64,000 nucleotides of DNA from Symbiodinium natans (taxonomy: Eukaryota; Sar; Dinophyceae; Suessiales; Symbiodiniaceae). The DNA lies in the NCBI GenBank assembly GCA_905221605.1, contig CAJNDS010000173.1:62001-126000 (forward strand), given 5' to 3'. Of the stretch, positions 18,577 through 28,379 are shown piece by piece; position 1 is the first letter of the stretch; each line of letters starts with the position of its first letter. The notes under the pieces are model-generated. The model was not told where the DNA came from and did no database searches. It saw only the letters and a program-made list of their open reading frames with translations. A program made the position numbers and the translations under genes.

Positions 18577-21115
18577 CTTCATGGAAGTTGAGCCAGAAAG
18601 CCTGGATCGGGTGCCAGAGCCAGAGTCTGATGCCATGGTCAACAACGTCTTGTTCCGTGAGTCGTTGGGTTTCGCCGCCGTTGCCAATCCCAATGCCGGA
18701 GGGCAGACAGTGAAGCTTGGTGGTGAGACTCTTGTGGTTGAAATGCCCTCGTCTTCCAAGGATGATGTCACCGGACATGCATTGGACCTTGGTCTGACCT
18801 ACGAAGGCATGTTGCGTGAGTTGAGTGCGCTTGAGTCCCTTGCAGTCGGTGATGTGATTTGGCATGTGGATCCGAAGCAGAAAGTGATATCCACAAGATG
18901 GGTGTCCAATGCGAAGCTGGAGCGGATTGACGGCCAAGAGAGACCACTGGTCCGTTGTCGGGTTGTTGCGCGTGATTTCGCACAGGGAGCAACGGCTGCT
19001 CAGCTTGGCATTTCCGCGGCGACCAGCTCAGCCGAGGCATTGAGGACCTTCCTCTTTTATGCCGGCTCGAAGAGGCAGAACGTCGTAGGCCTCGACGTCA
19101 GTACGGCGTTCTTGTTCGCAGAGTTAGAAGAAGAAGACGGCACGGTGGTGGTGCGGCTCCCTGCTGGAGTTACCGGTCTCAATGGAAGGCCTGGGTTCAT
19201 GCGACTTCGCAAAGCTCTTTACGGTTTGAGAGCCGCGGCCCAGACCTGGGCTCGTCATCTCGCAAAGCTCCTCAAACGCCTCTGCGACCTTACTCCATGT
19301 GCAACGGAGCCATGCCTCTTCTCAGGTGTGGTTCTCGGTGGACAGAGGGTGGCAGTGTTATGCTACGTAGACGATCTCCTCATCAGCGGCGACAGCGACG
19401 AGGCCATATACTACGTGGTGGAGAAGCTTAAAAGCGCGGTGAAGATCAAGGTGACCGCTGACTTGGATCGTGATCAGCAAATCACGTTCCTTGGTCGTCA
19501 AATCACCAGGAAGAAGGGCGAGGACTCTTTGGTGATTGGCATGGCAGGCGAGTACTACCAGGAGATCTATGAGGGTTTTGGACTTGGGAAGAGTCCGAAG
19601 TCTTGCCCGACGCCGCCGAATCTTCGAGAACTTTACGACAGAGAAGAAGAAGTCTTGGAGCGGGAGTTGAGTTCAGAAGCGGCGGCTCGATATCGCTCTA
19701 CGTTGGGACGCCTTTCATGGTTGGCCATGACGCGTGTGGATTTAGCATATTATGTTTCCATGCTGGCTCGAGGCCAGGCTAGTCCACGTGAGAAGCATGA
19801 ACGCGCGATGCGGATGGTATTACGGTATCTCCGGCATGTTCAGGATTTTCGACAAATCGTCCATCCAGTTGATGAGCGGAACCTTCGGTTGGATTGCTAC
19901 GTGGATGCGTCATGGGGCAGTGAGAGGAGCGTTGATCGCAAGAGTGTGAGCGGTGGTTGCATCATGCTTGGTGGTTTCTGCTTGAAAGCGTGGTCACGGC
20001 TTCAACAAGCTGTCGCTCTCAGCTCAGCAGAGTCGGAGTTGTACGGATTGGTTGAGGGAGCAAAGGAATCACTTTCAATCCGAAGGGCAATTTCCCACGT
20101 GTTTGGATGGGAAGAGTTGTGCGCACCGCACCTCTTTTGCGACTCCGAGGCCGCCATCGCCATCAGTCGGGCTGACGGCTTGAGGCGTGTCAGACATATA
20201 GATCTGAGAGCATGCTTTATACAAGATCAGCTCCGACAGCGACTTCTCTTCATCTTCGCAGTGCGAGGAGCCTCCAACGTCGCAGACCTCTTCACAAAAT
20301 CGTTAGATGCCCGGACTACTTTGAAGCACATGTTGAGCCTTGGTTTGTCTGAAGTCACTGTTGCAGCTTGCGTTGGTGAGTTGGCGTGTTTCGTTGGCTT
20401 GCTTGGTGCTGCTGTGGCTGGCAAAGATCATGTATCTCTTGCAGATCGGTATCGTTTGATGGAGTTTGCCAAGTGGTTGGTCGTTGAGTTCTGTGCGCCT
20501 CCCATGTCGAGCATGTTGGTTGCGTCGCGAGCGTGCTCTTGGGTTGGTGTGTTGACTGTCAGTGAGGCAGATGACGGCGGAGACCCGGCCACTACAGCGC
20601 AGCTTCAACAGATCTGCACTCTCCACATCCGCAGGGGGGGTTTCGTTTACCTGTGGGCTAGTACTCCGTGCACCGGTGGTTGTCTGTACCAGCATCTGCA
20701 TGCACGAGATCCAGCTTACAGACGCGGTCGCTTGGCACGGCACTGGTCACTACACAGGAAGCTGTGGAAGGCTTTTATGTCGCTGTGTGACTACGTCCAT
20801 GCTTGGTCGATCGAGTGGCCCCGCGCCCGTGCTTACTGGTCATGGAACCAGACTATCCGTTTTCTGCAGTCGCGACCTTACATGTTGCACGATGTGTTGG
20901 TTGACGGTTGCTCGCTTGGCATGCGTGGTCGAGATGGCGAGTTGATCTACAAACGTTGGCGTGTCATCACGACGATGGAGTCGGTTGCTCGCAGCTTGTC
21001 GGTCTTTCGATGTCCGGGTGATGGTCATCCACATTCCGCCAACTTCGACCTCAAGCATACCCAACACTACCCGGAGAAGTTGACGAACGTTTTCTTGCAC
21101 GCGTTAAACGCATGA
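18530..21115 (+). CDS. pol: Reverse transcriptase, RNase H and C-terminal extra domain
   Basis: Frame 2. After an acidic linker, RT begins at VRCRVVARDFAQGA, with NVVGLDVSTAFLFAEL (first catalytic Asp), MRLRKALYGLRAAAQTWARH and the active site LCYVDDLLIS (YVDD at 19364-19375), then FLGRQITRKKG. RNase H shows DCYVDASWGSERS, ALSSAESELYG, HLFCDSEAAIAI and ASNVADLFTKSLD, giving the D, E, D and D residues. After about 20340 come roughly 250 further residues ending at TGA 21113-21115, with ASTPCTGGC, WSIEWPRARAYWSW and LVDGCSLGMRG. This tail is not a known part of copia pol. Confidence 0.85.
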   Translation, partial: PETLLELNLQPSEEVDFMEVEPESLDRVPEPESDAMVNNVLFRESLGFAAVANPNAGGQTVKLGGETLVVEMPSSSKDDVTGHALDLGLTYEGMLRELSALESLAVGDVIWHVDPKQKVISTRWVSNAKLERIDGQERPLVRCRVVARDFAQGATAAQLGISAATSSAEALRTFLFYAGSKRQNVVGLDVSTAFLFAELEEEDGTVVVRLPAGVTGLNGRPGFMRLRKALYGLRAAAQTWARHLAKLLKRLCDLTPCATEPCLFSGVVLGGQRVAVLCYVDDLLISGDSDEAIYYVVEKLKSAVKIKVTADLDRDQQITFLGRQITRKKGEDSLVIGMAGEYYQEIYEGFGLGKSPKSCPTPPNLRELYDREEEVLERELSSEAAARYRSTLGRLSWLAMTRVDLAYYVSMLARGQASPREKHERAMRMVLRYLRHVQDFRQIVHPVDERNLRLDCYVDASWGSERSVDRKSVSGGCIMLGGFCLKAWSRLQQAVALSSAESELYGLVEGAKESLSIRRAISHVFGWEELCAPHLFCDSEAAIAISRADGLRRVRHIDLRACFIQDQLRQRLLFIFAVRGASNVADLFTKSLDARTTLKHMLSLGLSEVTVAACVGELACFVGLLGAAVAGKDHVSLADRYRLMEFAKWLVVEFCAPPMSSMLVASRACSWVGVLTVSEADDGGDPATTAQLQQICTLHIRRGGFVYLWASTPCTGGCLYQHLHARDPAYRRGRLARHWSLHRKLWKAFMSLCDYVHAWSIEWPRARAYWSWNQTIRFLQSRPYMLHDVLVDGCSLGMRGRDGELIYKRWRVITTMESVARSLSVFRCPGDGHPHSANFDLKHTQHYPEKLTNVFLHALNA

Positions 21116-21190
21116 CACCGCGAGATTTGCTCAAAGTTTTTTCCTCTTTTACTTTGCCTTAGGTACGGTGTATAGAGCATAGGACGTGCC

Positions 21191-21628
21191 ATGGCTGATA
21201 TGGTTGAGGTTGAGAACGCTGTGAGGCGCACTTGGGTTCGAGAGCTCTGGATGCGATGGGTTCCTCAGCAACAGGTGGAAGTCAGTTTGATCGCCTTCCT
21301 CGTGATGTTTTCCTTGGCGATGCTTGGCAGCTTCCTCGCTGGAATCTTTGTGCAGCAATACCGACAGCGTCACAGCCATATTCTATCTTTGAGTGAACTT
21401 CTTACCTTTCTTCCGGTGGAACAAAGTCGGAGAGCAATGATCACTACGCGGCATGGATACGCCTTTCATGTTCGCAGCGATTGCCTCGGCTTGCGCAATA
21501 CCCACCCAGGCAATCTGCAGCGTCGAGTTGCTTGTGAGTTTTGTCTGCAATACTTGCGCGTGGACCAGCCGACACCCACCGTGTCGAGGGGGGGTGTAGA
21601 AGTTCGAGACCTGTGCGTCATCCTGTGA
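21191..21628 (+). CDS. Small membrane protein with Cys/His site, in retrotransposon
   Basis: A 145-residue ORF with ATG at 21191 lies between the pol stop and the 3' LTR and runs a few codons into the LTR. Residues about 31-55 (VSLIAFLVMFSLAMLGSFLA) form one membrane helix. The C-terminal half has YAFHVRSDCLGLR and, about 20 residues later, CEFCLQYL, giving an H-x4-C and C-x2-C set that could bind a metal. The position matches env-like third ORFs in other LTR elements, but there is no signal for glycoprotein processing. Function is unknown. Being open while pol is frameshifted suggests either constraint or chance, given its short length. Confidence 0.55.
   Translation: MADMVEVENAVRRTWVRELWMRWVPQQQVEVSLIAFLVMFSLAMLGSFLAGIFVQQYRQRHSHILSLSELLTFLPVEQSRRAMITTRHGYAFHVRSDCLGLRNTHPGNLQRRVACEFCLQYLRVDQPTPTVSRGGVEVRDLCVIL
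21586..21594 (+). other. Polypurine tract
   Basis: GAGGGGGGG directly abuts the 3' LTR start at 21595, the expected site for plus-strand priming. Confidence 0.8.
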
Positions 21629-21998
21629 GGGTGCGACACGGTGAGTTTTGCAGTTTGCAGTTTTGTGTGCATAGCTTGGAGTCTGCTCAGCTTTTGAAGT
21701 TTTCCCAGTAGCCTGAGTATGATTAGTGATGCAGGAACGTTTTGCCTCATAGGGAACCACTCTCGTCGAGTTTCGTGACTTGAGGGTAGTTTTGGAGGTC
21801 TTTTAAGCCGAGCTGGCAAGTTGGAGAGCTGTGATACGTTTCCCACTTTGGCTCAAGTGACGAGCACTGGTGTGAGTGCTGCAAGCCAAAACAGAAGAGT
21901 TGTCCGAGTGTCTGAGCTTGCTTGCTTGGTTTGGACTTGTGTGAGTTTGGCTTGGTTGTATCCTTGGTGCCTTGTTTTGGCATCTTGGGTTTTTAACG
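21595..21998 (+). repeat. 3' LTR (404 bp)
   Basis: Same sequence as 13081-13462 from TGTAGAAGTTCG to TTTTTAACG, with extra CGAGTTTCGTGACTTGAGGG near 21767 and scattered substitutions. The DinoSL-like motif is kept at 21843-21857. Confidence 0.92.
21843..21857 (+). promoter_or_regulatory. Spliced-leader-like motif in 3' LTR
   Basis: CCACTTTGGCTCAAG is identical to the 5' LTR copy. Upstream ACGTTTC resembles the leader's CCGTAG with one extra base. The motif is unchanged although nearby LTR bases have diverged. Confidence 0.45.
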
Positions 21999-22003
21999 TT
22001 GCT
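21999..22003 (+). repeat. Target-site duplication, right copy (TTGCT)
   Basis: Exact copy of 13076-13080 right after the 3' LTR. Confidence 0.8.
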
Positions 22004-23384
22004 GCTAAGGCCCCGCCCACGTGAAGTGCACTGCCGCGTGTCCGCCTCTCGCGTGTTCACAAAGATAGAGCACTTTCCCTATAAGTTCACTGCATCCGTG
22101 CAACGAGATGCCATTTTGTCGGGGAACCTGCGAGAAGGGTGCCTCAATCTCTCTAAGCCAGAACACTGCAAGGGTCATTGTTGATAAAGCGGTCTCGGAC
22201 GTTTAGGCAGACCGATGATGCTTCTTGTCCCCAAAAGAATCTTGAACCGCTTTAATAAGCTTGTCAACAAGTAGCCATGCGGTCCCACAACCGCGCTCGG
22301 AAAGGAAGAATTTGATGGTAATAAGTTTTGCAAGCAGGCGGGCAAGTGCAAGAAAAATGTTTTATTTTGCGCCGCCAGGCATGATGCGGCATGATAACAC
22401 AACTTCGCGATCAGCGGAATCTACTTCAAAAGTTGTGGAATTTTCCTTCAGTTGGTTTTGAGAAGGCAAGGAGCTGCAGCTCTTGAAGGACACGTGCAAG
22501 CAGTGTGAAAGTGGTCAAAGAGCTTCAAATTTCTCCGATGCGCCAAAGTGCTTCTCCGCTTTACCCGTGTAGAAGGACCAGAAACTTGGTTTCCTTGGAC
22601 GGCACTGTGGCAGCTTTAGGAATCATTTTGCCACCCAAATTTCGCGAGCCTAAACACATCTCTCTTTCCTTGGCTGCCGTGCTGCAAAGGGCACATCTCG
22701 AGTCCACTTGCACGCGCAAATCACGCTAAGCGCAGAATCGAGCGCACTTCCGTTGCGAACTTTATGTTTGAGAGTGTACGTCCGCATGTTGTAACTTATC
22801 CGCATTCAGCGGCAGCAAAATACTTTTCTTAAGAAACGCCACATGCTGACAAACTAGCCAGATGGCAGGAGCCGCACATCAAAACGGCATTAAAGATATG
22901 TGGAAGGCCCGAAGGAAGTGCCGTAGCTGCAAGAAGAATCCCTGAGAGCGGCCATTGGACGCTGGAAGACATGGACAGTACAACAAGCTGTCCAAGAAGC
23001 ACAAGCACTGCCGAACCGCAAAAAAAAATTACCTGCTCCAACAGATAACACTGCAATTGCTTACGGCTCTGACGCTTGTGTGGGAACTGTCCTGCGGACG
23101 CGTTGGACAGTTTAGGTGAAGGTCCTTGCCTTTTGGTCTTAACTGGCATAGAGCTTGCCTGGCACCATTGCATGTCCAAGACTGCACTTGTCCGTCAACA
23201 GACACTTCTGATGTTGATGTGTTTTGAACAACGACAAACCTTCAGAAAAGGATTGGGATCCAAGCTCCGGATAACTGATCCGTGCGGACAATCCCTTTGG
23301 AGATAGGAGTCTGTGACCTGCAGGCATGGAACACGGATCTTTTTTCGCGCCATCTGACAGACGGCCACTTTACAGACTCTTTAT
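22004..23384. other. No gene recognised
   Basis: Short overlapping ORFs only. The minus-strand 23179-22829 ORF has a hydrophobic stretch (FCGSAVLVLLGQLVVLSMSS), which may be chance. No repeats or known motifs. Confidence 0.3.
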
Positions 23385-23730
23385 TGTAAGTTTTGGGGTT
23401 ACAATTGACCAGAGTTTAGGGCTTTGAGGGTTTTGGTGGAATTTGGGGTTTTTCGCATAGTAGGGTTTTGGGGATCTTTAGGATGTTAGGAGGGGGGTTT
23501 TTTGGGGTGGGTTTAGTTTTTCTTCTTAGGTGGGGGTTTTAGGGTTTAGGAGTTAGGGGTTGTTAGGGTATAGTGAGGGATTTTCAGGGTTTAGGGTTTA
23601 GGTGTTTTTCGAGTTCAGGTTTAGGGTCTTTTGGATCTGGGGTTTGCGCGTTTTGTTTTTTTTTTCGGGCTTGGGGATTAGGGGTTTGTAGGGTTCAGGA
23701 TGTGAAACAGGGTTTATTGGTGAGTGGAAA
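23385..23730 (+). repeat. Degenerate TTTAGGG-like tract
   Basis: G/T-rich sequence built from variants of TTTAGGG (GGGTTTTGG, GGTTTAGGG and so on). The segment GGGATTTTCAGGG after TATAGTGA is shared with 26880-26917, so the tracts are related by copying and are not simple telomere slippage. Confidence 0.7.
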
Positions 23731-24036
23731 GTAACAAGTATAGATTTCTTCTTAATATTGGTGAGTGTATTTATTGGGTGTCCTTTTGTGGGTACAAGAA
23801 ATAGCAATTGCCTGACCTCATTCTCAAGACTAAGGATGGACAACAGATTTCTCTACAGTACACTGACAAACAAAAATTTTCTTTTCTCATTTTGCACGTG
23901 ATCTCGTCCGAAAAGCGCTCGCGCGAAAACTTCTTGCTAAACATGAAAAATGGACTGGTGTACTGCGCTGTGATATCAACATCACTACCAAACTTCTCGC
24001 CAAACGAAACCTGATAACCCCTATAGGAATGCTTTT

Positions 24037-24939
24037 GTGCGCTTGTTGGCTGATAAATGCACACGTCACACTCACAGCATTGCTATCATTGCCTACATGA
24101 AAAGGGTGACTCAACATTTGTTGTGGAGTTGCCCTCGCTTTCACTGGCCTGTTGCTCTTCAGCAACGGGAACAGTGGTCACCCTGCGCGCTTAAGTTTAT
24201 GATTCATTCTGCTGAAATGCCTGCTAGCTTGAAAGGTCAGTGGCCCCACTTACAACTGTTGGTCACGCAACTCATCAATTGATGGATGGAGTTTTCGCGC
24301 AACAAAGACCTTGTTTCCAGGTTTGCGCCTAATGACTCTCCATCTCTAGTGGTGGGAAATCCACAAGATGCGCCAACTACATGTCGACAAATTGCCCTGA
24401 AGCAAGTTTATCCTCTTGACCTCAAATGGAACAAGCCTAACACTCGATCCAAGATGCAGGGTTGGGGAGGGGGTGATGCTGAATTCAACCTTGTTTTCAC
24501 TTTCTGGGTAAAGTGGACTACTACGCAAAATCCTCATTCCGAACCGACTCAGTGTTGGTTGCAAGCATTTTTACTCTTTCTGCGCGTCGGAGGACACAAA
24601 GCTAATTTTGTTCAACAAGCAGATTTTATTGGACGTGCTTTGTACAAATTTCGCACGCTCTCCATGAAGCTATTCAAGCTTTCTTGGACGCACTGTGAGC
24701 AACTCCAAGAATTTCTTGACTTTCAGCCTCAGCCTTACAAATGGAATCTCACATTTCCCAGCTTCCGCCTCTTCCTCGGGTTCAGCACCGGCAGTAGGAG
24801 GGGCGTCAGCATCACCACGACAGAAACGAGATGGGGACACCAAGCCACAGTTCTCCCAGACGCTTCGGAACTCGGAGGCAAACTCCGGGCGTCGAGAGCA
24901 TTCTCGGCCTTCTCATGCAAGGATTGCAGACGTGCTTGA
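24037..24939 (+). pseudogene. Unidentified protein-like frame with one stop
   Basis: Frame 1 is open from 24037 to 24939 except for one TGA at 24280-24282. The translation looks protein-like (LVFTFWVKWTTTQN, WLQAFLLFLRVGGHKANFVQ, FKLSWTHCEQLQEFLDFQPQ), with Trp, Phe and Cys well spread, but I recognise no family. Upstream 23808-24014 is open in frame 3 and may belong to it. It sits between TTTAGGG-like tracts. Its base composition is more AT-rich than the copia element. Confidence 0.3.
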
Positions 24940-25199
24940 ACACGGCCAGCCTCATCGGTACCACCAAGCTCCTTGTAAGCACGACCCTCGTAGCGACACT
25001 AGATCGCCGCAAAATCTCCTCCCAGCTTCTCCAAGAGCCCGCAAACGCCAGCACCAATGCCGCGAAGCACAATGAATGTCTGGTCCATTCGCTTAGGACT
25101 TCGCATCGGTAGCGCATAGGCTATACTGCCAACATACCTTCGGCAAAACTCGACCCCCCTGGCTGAGTCGGACCTCGTACTCGTCCAGCGTCTCCACAT
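24812..25199 (-). pseudogene. Unidentified minus-strand protein fragment
   Basis: Across frames the minus strand reads TLDEYEVRLSQGGRVLPKVC and, further on, AYKELGGTDEAGRVQARLQS followed by LHEKAENALDARSLPPSSEA, which looks coding and helical. Frame changes interrupt it. It may be a retroelement gag piece, but no diagnostic motif is present. Confidence 0.25.
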
Positions 25200-25367
25200 C
25201 TGGGTTTTCGCGCTTAACTCCGGTCTCGGGATCTTCAGCTCCCTCGACGGCTTCGCGAGTCAAGTCCTCCTCCTCGCTGACCCCGCTTTGGCCAAGCCGG
25301 TGCTAAGAGCCGTGGAAGTCATTCGGAGTTGCGCATGAGGTGATAAAGCGGGTGGTCCCCCCCTGAA

Positions 25368-25535
25368 GGGAAACGCCCTCTGGAGGGAAACGCCCTCCGA
25401 ATGGAAAGAACTTCTCACAGGATGACCCCTTCGTTGGGAAACGCCCCAGAGTTTTTTTCACATGCCTTGGGACAGGATCCTTTCCAAGACAGGAATATAC
25501 CGGACGCAGGAAACGCCCTCTCGAAGGAAACGGCT
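25368..25535 (+). repeat. Spaced GGGAAACGCCC motif cluster
   Basis: GGGAAACGCCCTC occurs at 25368 and 25385, GGGAAACGCCCC at 25436, AGGAAACGCCCTC at 25508 and AGGAAACGGC at 25525. The second copy, GGAGGGAAACGCCCTCC (25382-25398), is a perfect 6-bp stem with an AAACG loop. Confidence 0.7.
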
Positions 25536-25716
25536 TTTGAGAGGAAAACTTAACTAGCGGAACTAGCGTCACCTCTCCAAGGGACAATCAAGTAACCAAC
25601 CAACCAACCAACCATTTCACACACCGGAGCAAAACATGCAGTTGACCAATCTCTCAAGCGAACCACTGTAGATGTTTACGGGTTGCAGCGGACAAAACTC
25701 TCAGACGTGATCACAC

Positions 25717-26298
25717 ATGAGCAACCATGCACTCTCCTGTCAAGCAAATCTGCGCAAGACAAAACTCGGCAAGCAAGAAGGGTCACATACTTCAAAGCGG
25801 GCACCTGGGAACATCTTTTTGGCTCTCTGCGCGCACGGAAAAGGATGTTGGGATTTGCAAGGTACTTGCAGAAATCTGTCTCTTCTGCAAGTGCAAACTG
25901 TGATTGAACAAGGTGTCAACTGTCAAATCATTCGTACTCCGCCGCAGGCCTTTCTTGACGCAGTTTCTGGCAAAAGCTGTCAACTTCAAGACAAAGAGCT
26001 TTCTGCTGAATGGCCCACCTTTCGCATAAACGGCAATTTCGCACCTCCCACCTGGCTTTCACAGGTATCGGATTGCAAGCTTTTGCGTATTCAGCTTCAA
26101 GAAATTGCTTGCATTCGCAATTGCCTCTGTCAACTTGGTGCAGCATGGATCCTGTTGACATCAGGTGCAAATTGCGTGGCATCACTAAAAGGTTCATTGC
26201 GGCCAAGAGGAGATATGAATGCTTCAAAAACATTTTCTAAGGGTTATGGAGCTTGCTCATTTAAACGATGCACGCCTTCCACGCATCCTTTCCTTTGA
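25717..26298 (+). CDS. Unidentified ORF, 193 residues
   Basis: An ATG-start ORF with many Cys and Leu residues: GCWDLQGTCRNLSLLQVQTV, IRTPPQAFLDAVSGKSCQLQ, LSAEWPTFRINGNFAPPTWL and VSDCKLLRIQLQEIACIRNC. The text looks coding but no family is recognised. The next frame (26219-26440; LSFDWTMDFRCHFCKRQNLF) may continue it after a shift. It lies between TTTAGGG-like tracts, as does the frame at 24037-24939, and both have a similar AT-leaning composition. It may be part of one decayed mobile unit. Confidence 0.3.
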   Translation: MSNHALSCQANLRKTKLGKQEGSHTSKRAPGNIFLALCAHGKGCWDLQGTCRNLSLLQVQTVIEQGVNCQIIRTPPQAFLDAVSGKSCQLQDKELSAEWPTFRINGNFAPPTWLSQVSDCKLLRIQLQEIACIRNCLCQLGAAWILLTSGANCVASLKGSLRPRGDMNASKTFSKGYGACSFKRCTPSTHPFL

Positions 26299-26599
26299 TT
26301 GGACAATGGATTTCCGTTGTCATTTCTGTAAGCGACAAAATCTCTTCTGCAAAGCTCCTGACATGCTTCAATATTTTTGCTTCAAAGCTGTGCTGCTTGA
26401 TGCAAACACTATCGCTGATTGGGCCCAACGCTTGATGTAACCATTGACTCTGTCTCCTCTGTCCAAGCGAAGCTTAACCATTGTTCGGTAAATTCACGTC
26501 CCCGACCTCTCATGTTGTGTGATTGCTAACCGTGCTTAGTACACATCTAAGCTGTCTCACCTTGATATGATTCACGACCTCGAGACCGCAGTACAAAAA

Positions 26600-27330
26600 A
26601 TATAAACCCTACTTCATGTAGGGGTTGTCAGGATGTAGGGTTTAGGGCTTTTAGGCTGGGCTTTTCGAAGGCTTAGGGTTTTTCAGGGGTTCGAGGTTAA
26701 GGTTTTCAAGGTTCAAAGTTTATTGGGGTCTAGGGCTTCGGGGTTTTTGGGTTTGGAGTTTAGGGTTTTTCTAGGGTTTAGGGTTTTGGGGGTTTTAAGG
26801 GTTTAGGGTGTAGGGGTTTTTAAGGGTGGGTTTAGGTTTTTCTTGGCTTAGGGTTTCGGGGGTTCTAGGGTTTAGGGTTTAGGGGTGGTTAGGATATAGT
26901 GAGGGATTTTCAGGGTGAGGTGTTTTGGGTTTTGATCTAGCGTGTAGATTCTTAGTGTTTTTTTTGCCACTCGCCTAGCTGACCTCGCGGGCGCGTTTAG
27001 GGCTTAGGGGTGTTAGGGGTTAGAGTTTAGGTTTTTTTGGGTTTGTGTTTTTTTGTGCCACCCGCCTAGCTGACCTCTCGGACACGCTTAGGGCTTAGGG
27101 GTTTTAGGGGTTAGAGGTTAGGTTTTTTTGGCTTTGTGTTTTTATTGGGCTTTCGGCTTTAGGGTGTTTAGGGTTCAGGATGTAGGGGATTTCAGGGTTT
27201 TGGGTTTAGGGCTGTTGGGCTGGATTTAGCGGTTTTTAGGGTTTAGGGTGTAGGGGTTTCAGGGTTTGGGGTTACGCTTTTATTTGGGTTGTTTAGGTTT
27301 TTTGGGGTTTAGGGTTTAATGTGAATGTCG
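26600..27330 (+). repeat. Degenerate TTTAGGG-like tract
   Basis: About 730 bases of TTTAGGG variants. It includes two copies of a block with TTTTTTTGCCACTCGCCTAG or TTTTTTGTGCCACCCGCCTAG followed by CTGACCTC (about 26960 and 27050), and the phrase GGTTCAGGATGTAGGGG, shared with 28800-28820. Confidence 0.75.
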
Positions 27331-27487
27331 CTTTAGTAAACCCCCCCAAATCTTGTTTTGGTCTCCGGGGTTTGGACGGGTAAAAAAAGAGAGGGTGTTA
27401 ATAATGAGGATTCTGGGGGTCCGGGGTCTGGGGTCTGGGGGTCTAGAGGTTTAAAGTAAGGAAACCTGGCTTTGAGATCTTTGGCGG

Positions 27488-27600
27488 CCAGGACCCGAAG
27501 GCTGAAGTCTTAAGCTTCAGGGATTCTTGTCTTGAGACTTAGACCAGGACCCGAAGGCTGAAGTCTTAAGCTTAAGGGACTCTTGTCTTGAGACTTAAAG
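27488..27600 (+). repeat. 56-bp tandem duplication
   Basis: Units start CCAGGACCCGAAGGCTGAAG at 27488 and 27544. A third, partial copy (CCGAAGGCTGAAGTCTTAAG) lies at about 27798. Each holds CTGAAG..CTTCAG, a short inverted repeat. Confidence 0.8.
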
Positions 27601-27850
27601 ACAACCATTTAAACTTGAGGCTTTCTTGGTTCCCCCTCCCCTCTCGCCGAAAATATTATTGCCACCCATGTACTATTGTTACTATTGTCATGTTGGAGGC
27701 CCGTAAGGGGTACCCTTTCCGGCGAGCCCCGGCGGATAAAGATTTTAGTAAAGAAGCCTTGCTTTCAGACCTCTGGCGGTTTCCTGCCTTCCAATTGCCG
27801 AAGGCTGAAGTCTTAAGCTTCAGGGACTCTAATCTGAAGCCTTAGAGGAA

Positions 27851-28071
27851 CACCTGCTTCTCTGAAAAAACAGGCCTGAAGCAGCAGCTTCTCGCAGCCT
27901 GGAGCTGCAGCAATCTCAAAAGACACCTGCTTCTTTCAAGAAACAGGCCTGACGCACCATTTTCTCGCAGCTCTGGAGCTGCAGCAATCTCAAGAGGCAC
28001 CTGCTTCTCTGAAGAAACAGGCCTGAAGCAGCAGTTTCTCGCAGCTCTGGAGCTGCAGCAATCTCAAAGGA
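27851..28071 (+). repeat. 74-bp tandem repeat, 3 copies
   Basis: Units begin CACCTGCTTCT at 27851, 27924 and 27998. Each contains GAAACAGGCCTGA, CTCGCAGC and GGAGCTGCAGCAATCTCAA (GAGCTGCAG is nearly palindromic). A decayed fourth copy runs to about 28140. Confidence 0.85.
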
Positions 28072-28379
28072 CAAGCAATCTCAAACGAGATCTGCTTCTC
28101 TAAAGACTGAGCCTTGGAGCACTTTCAAGCCAGCTCTGCTGAAAAGTTCTCTGCCATGGAATTCTTAAGCCATTTTCAGTAAAATTTTCGATTCCTGGCC
28201 GGCCAAATTTTACAATTGTCACCCCATTATTATTTTCGCCAGGCCCCCCTATAGACTTGTTTACACATATCTGCCCGAAAACCTCCCGTAATGGAAAGTA
28301 GTCTTGGGCTGGGGCCCTTTGGCACGGCGAATATTCGTATTACCACACCATGTATAAATGTGATGTTTACACTAGTGGT

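Larger units (their letters stand above)
13081..21998 (+). mobile_element. Ty1/copia-type LTR retrotransposon
   Basis: A full element of about 8.9 kb with LTRs at 13081-13462 and 21595-21998, TTGCT target duplications, a primer site, a polypurine tract and all pol domains in copia order (protease, integrase, RT, RNase H). The coding sequence moves from frame 2 to 3 to 1 to 2 at about 14452, 17725 and 18550, so a single polyprotein cannot be read without three +1 shifts. LTRs differ by a 22-23 bp indel and several substitutions, so the insertion is not recent. Unusual parts are a long low-complexity insert between protease and integrase, a 250-residue domain after RNase H, and a separate small membrane-protein ORF before the 3' LTR. 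Confidence 0.92.

Noticed and set aside
25369-25535. Spaced repeats as a CRISPR array
   Set aside because: Motifs are 10-13 bp with irregular spacers and the genome is eukaryotic.
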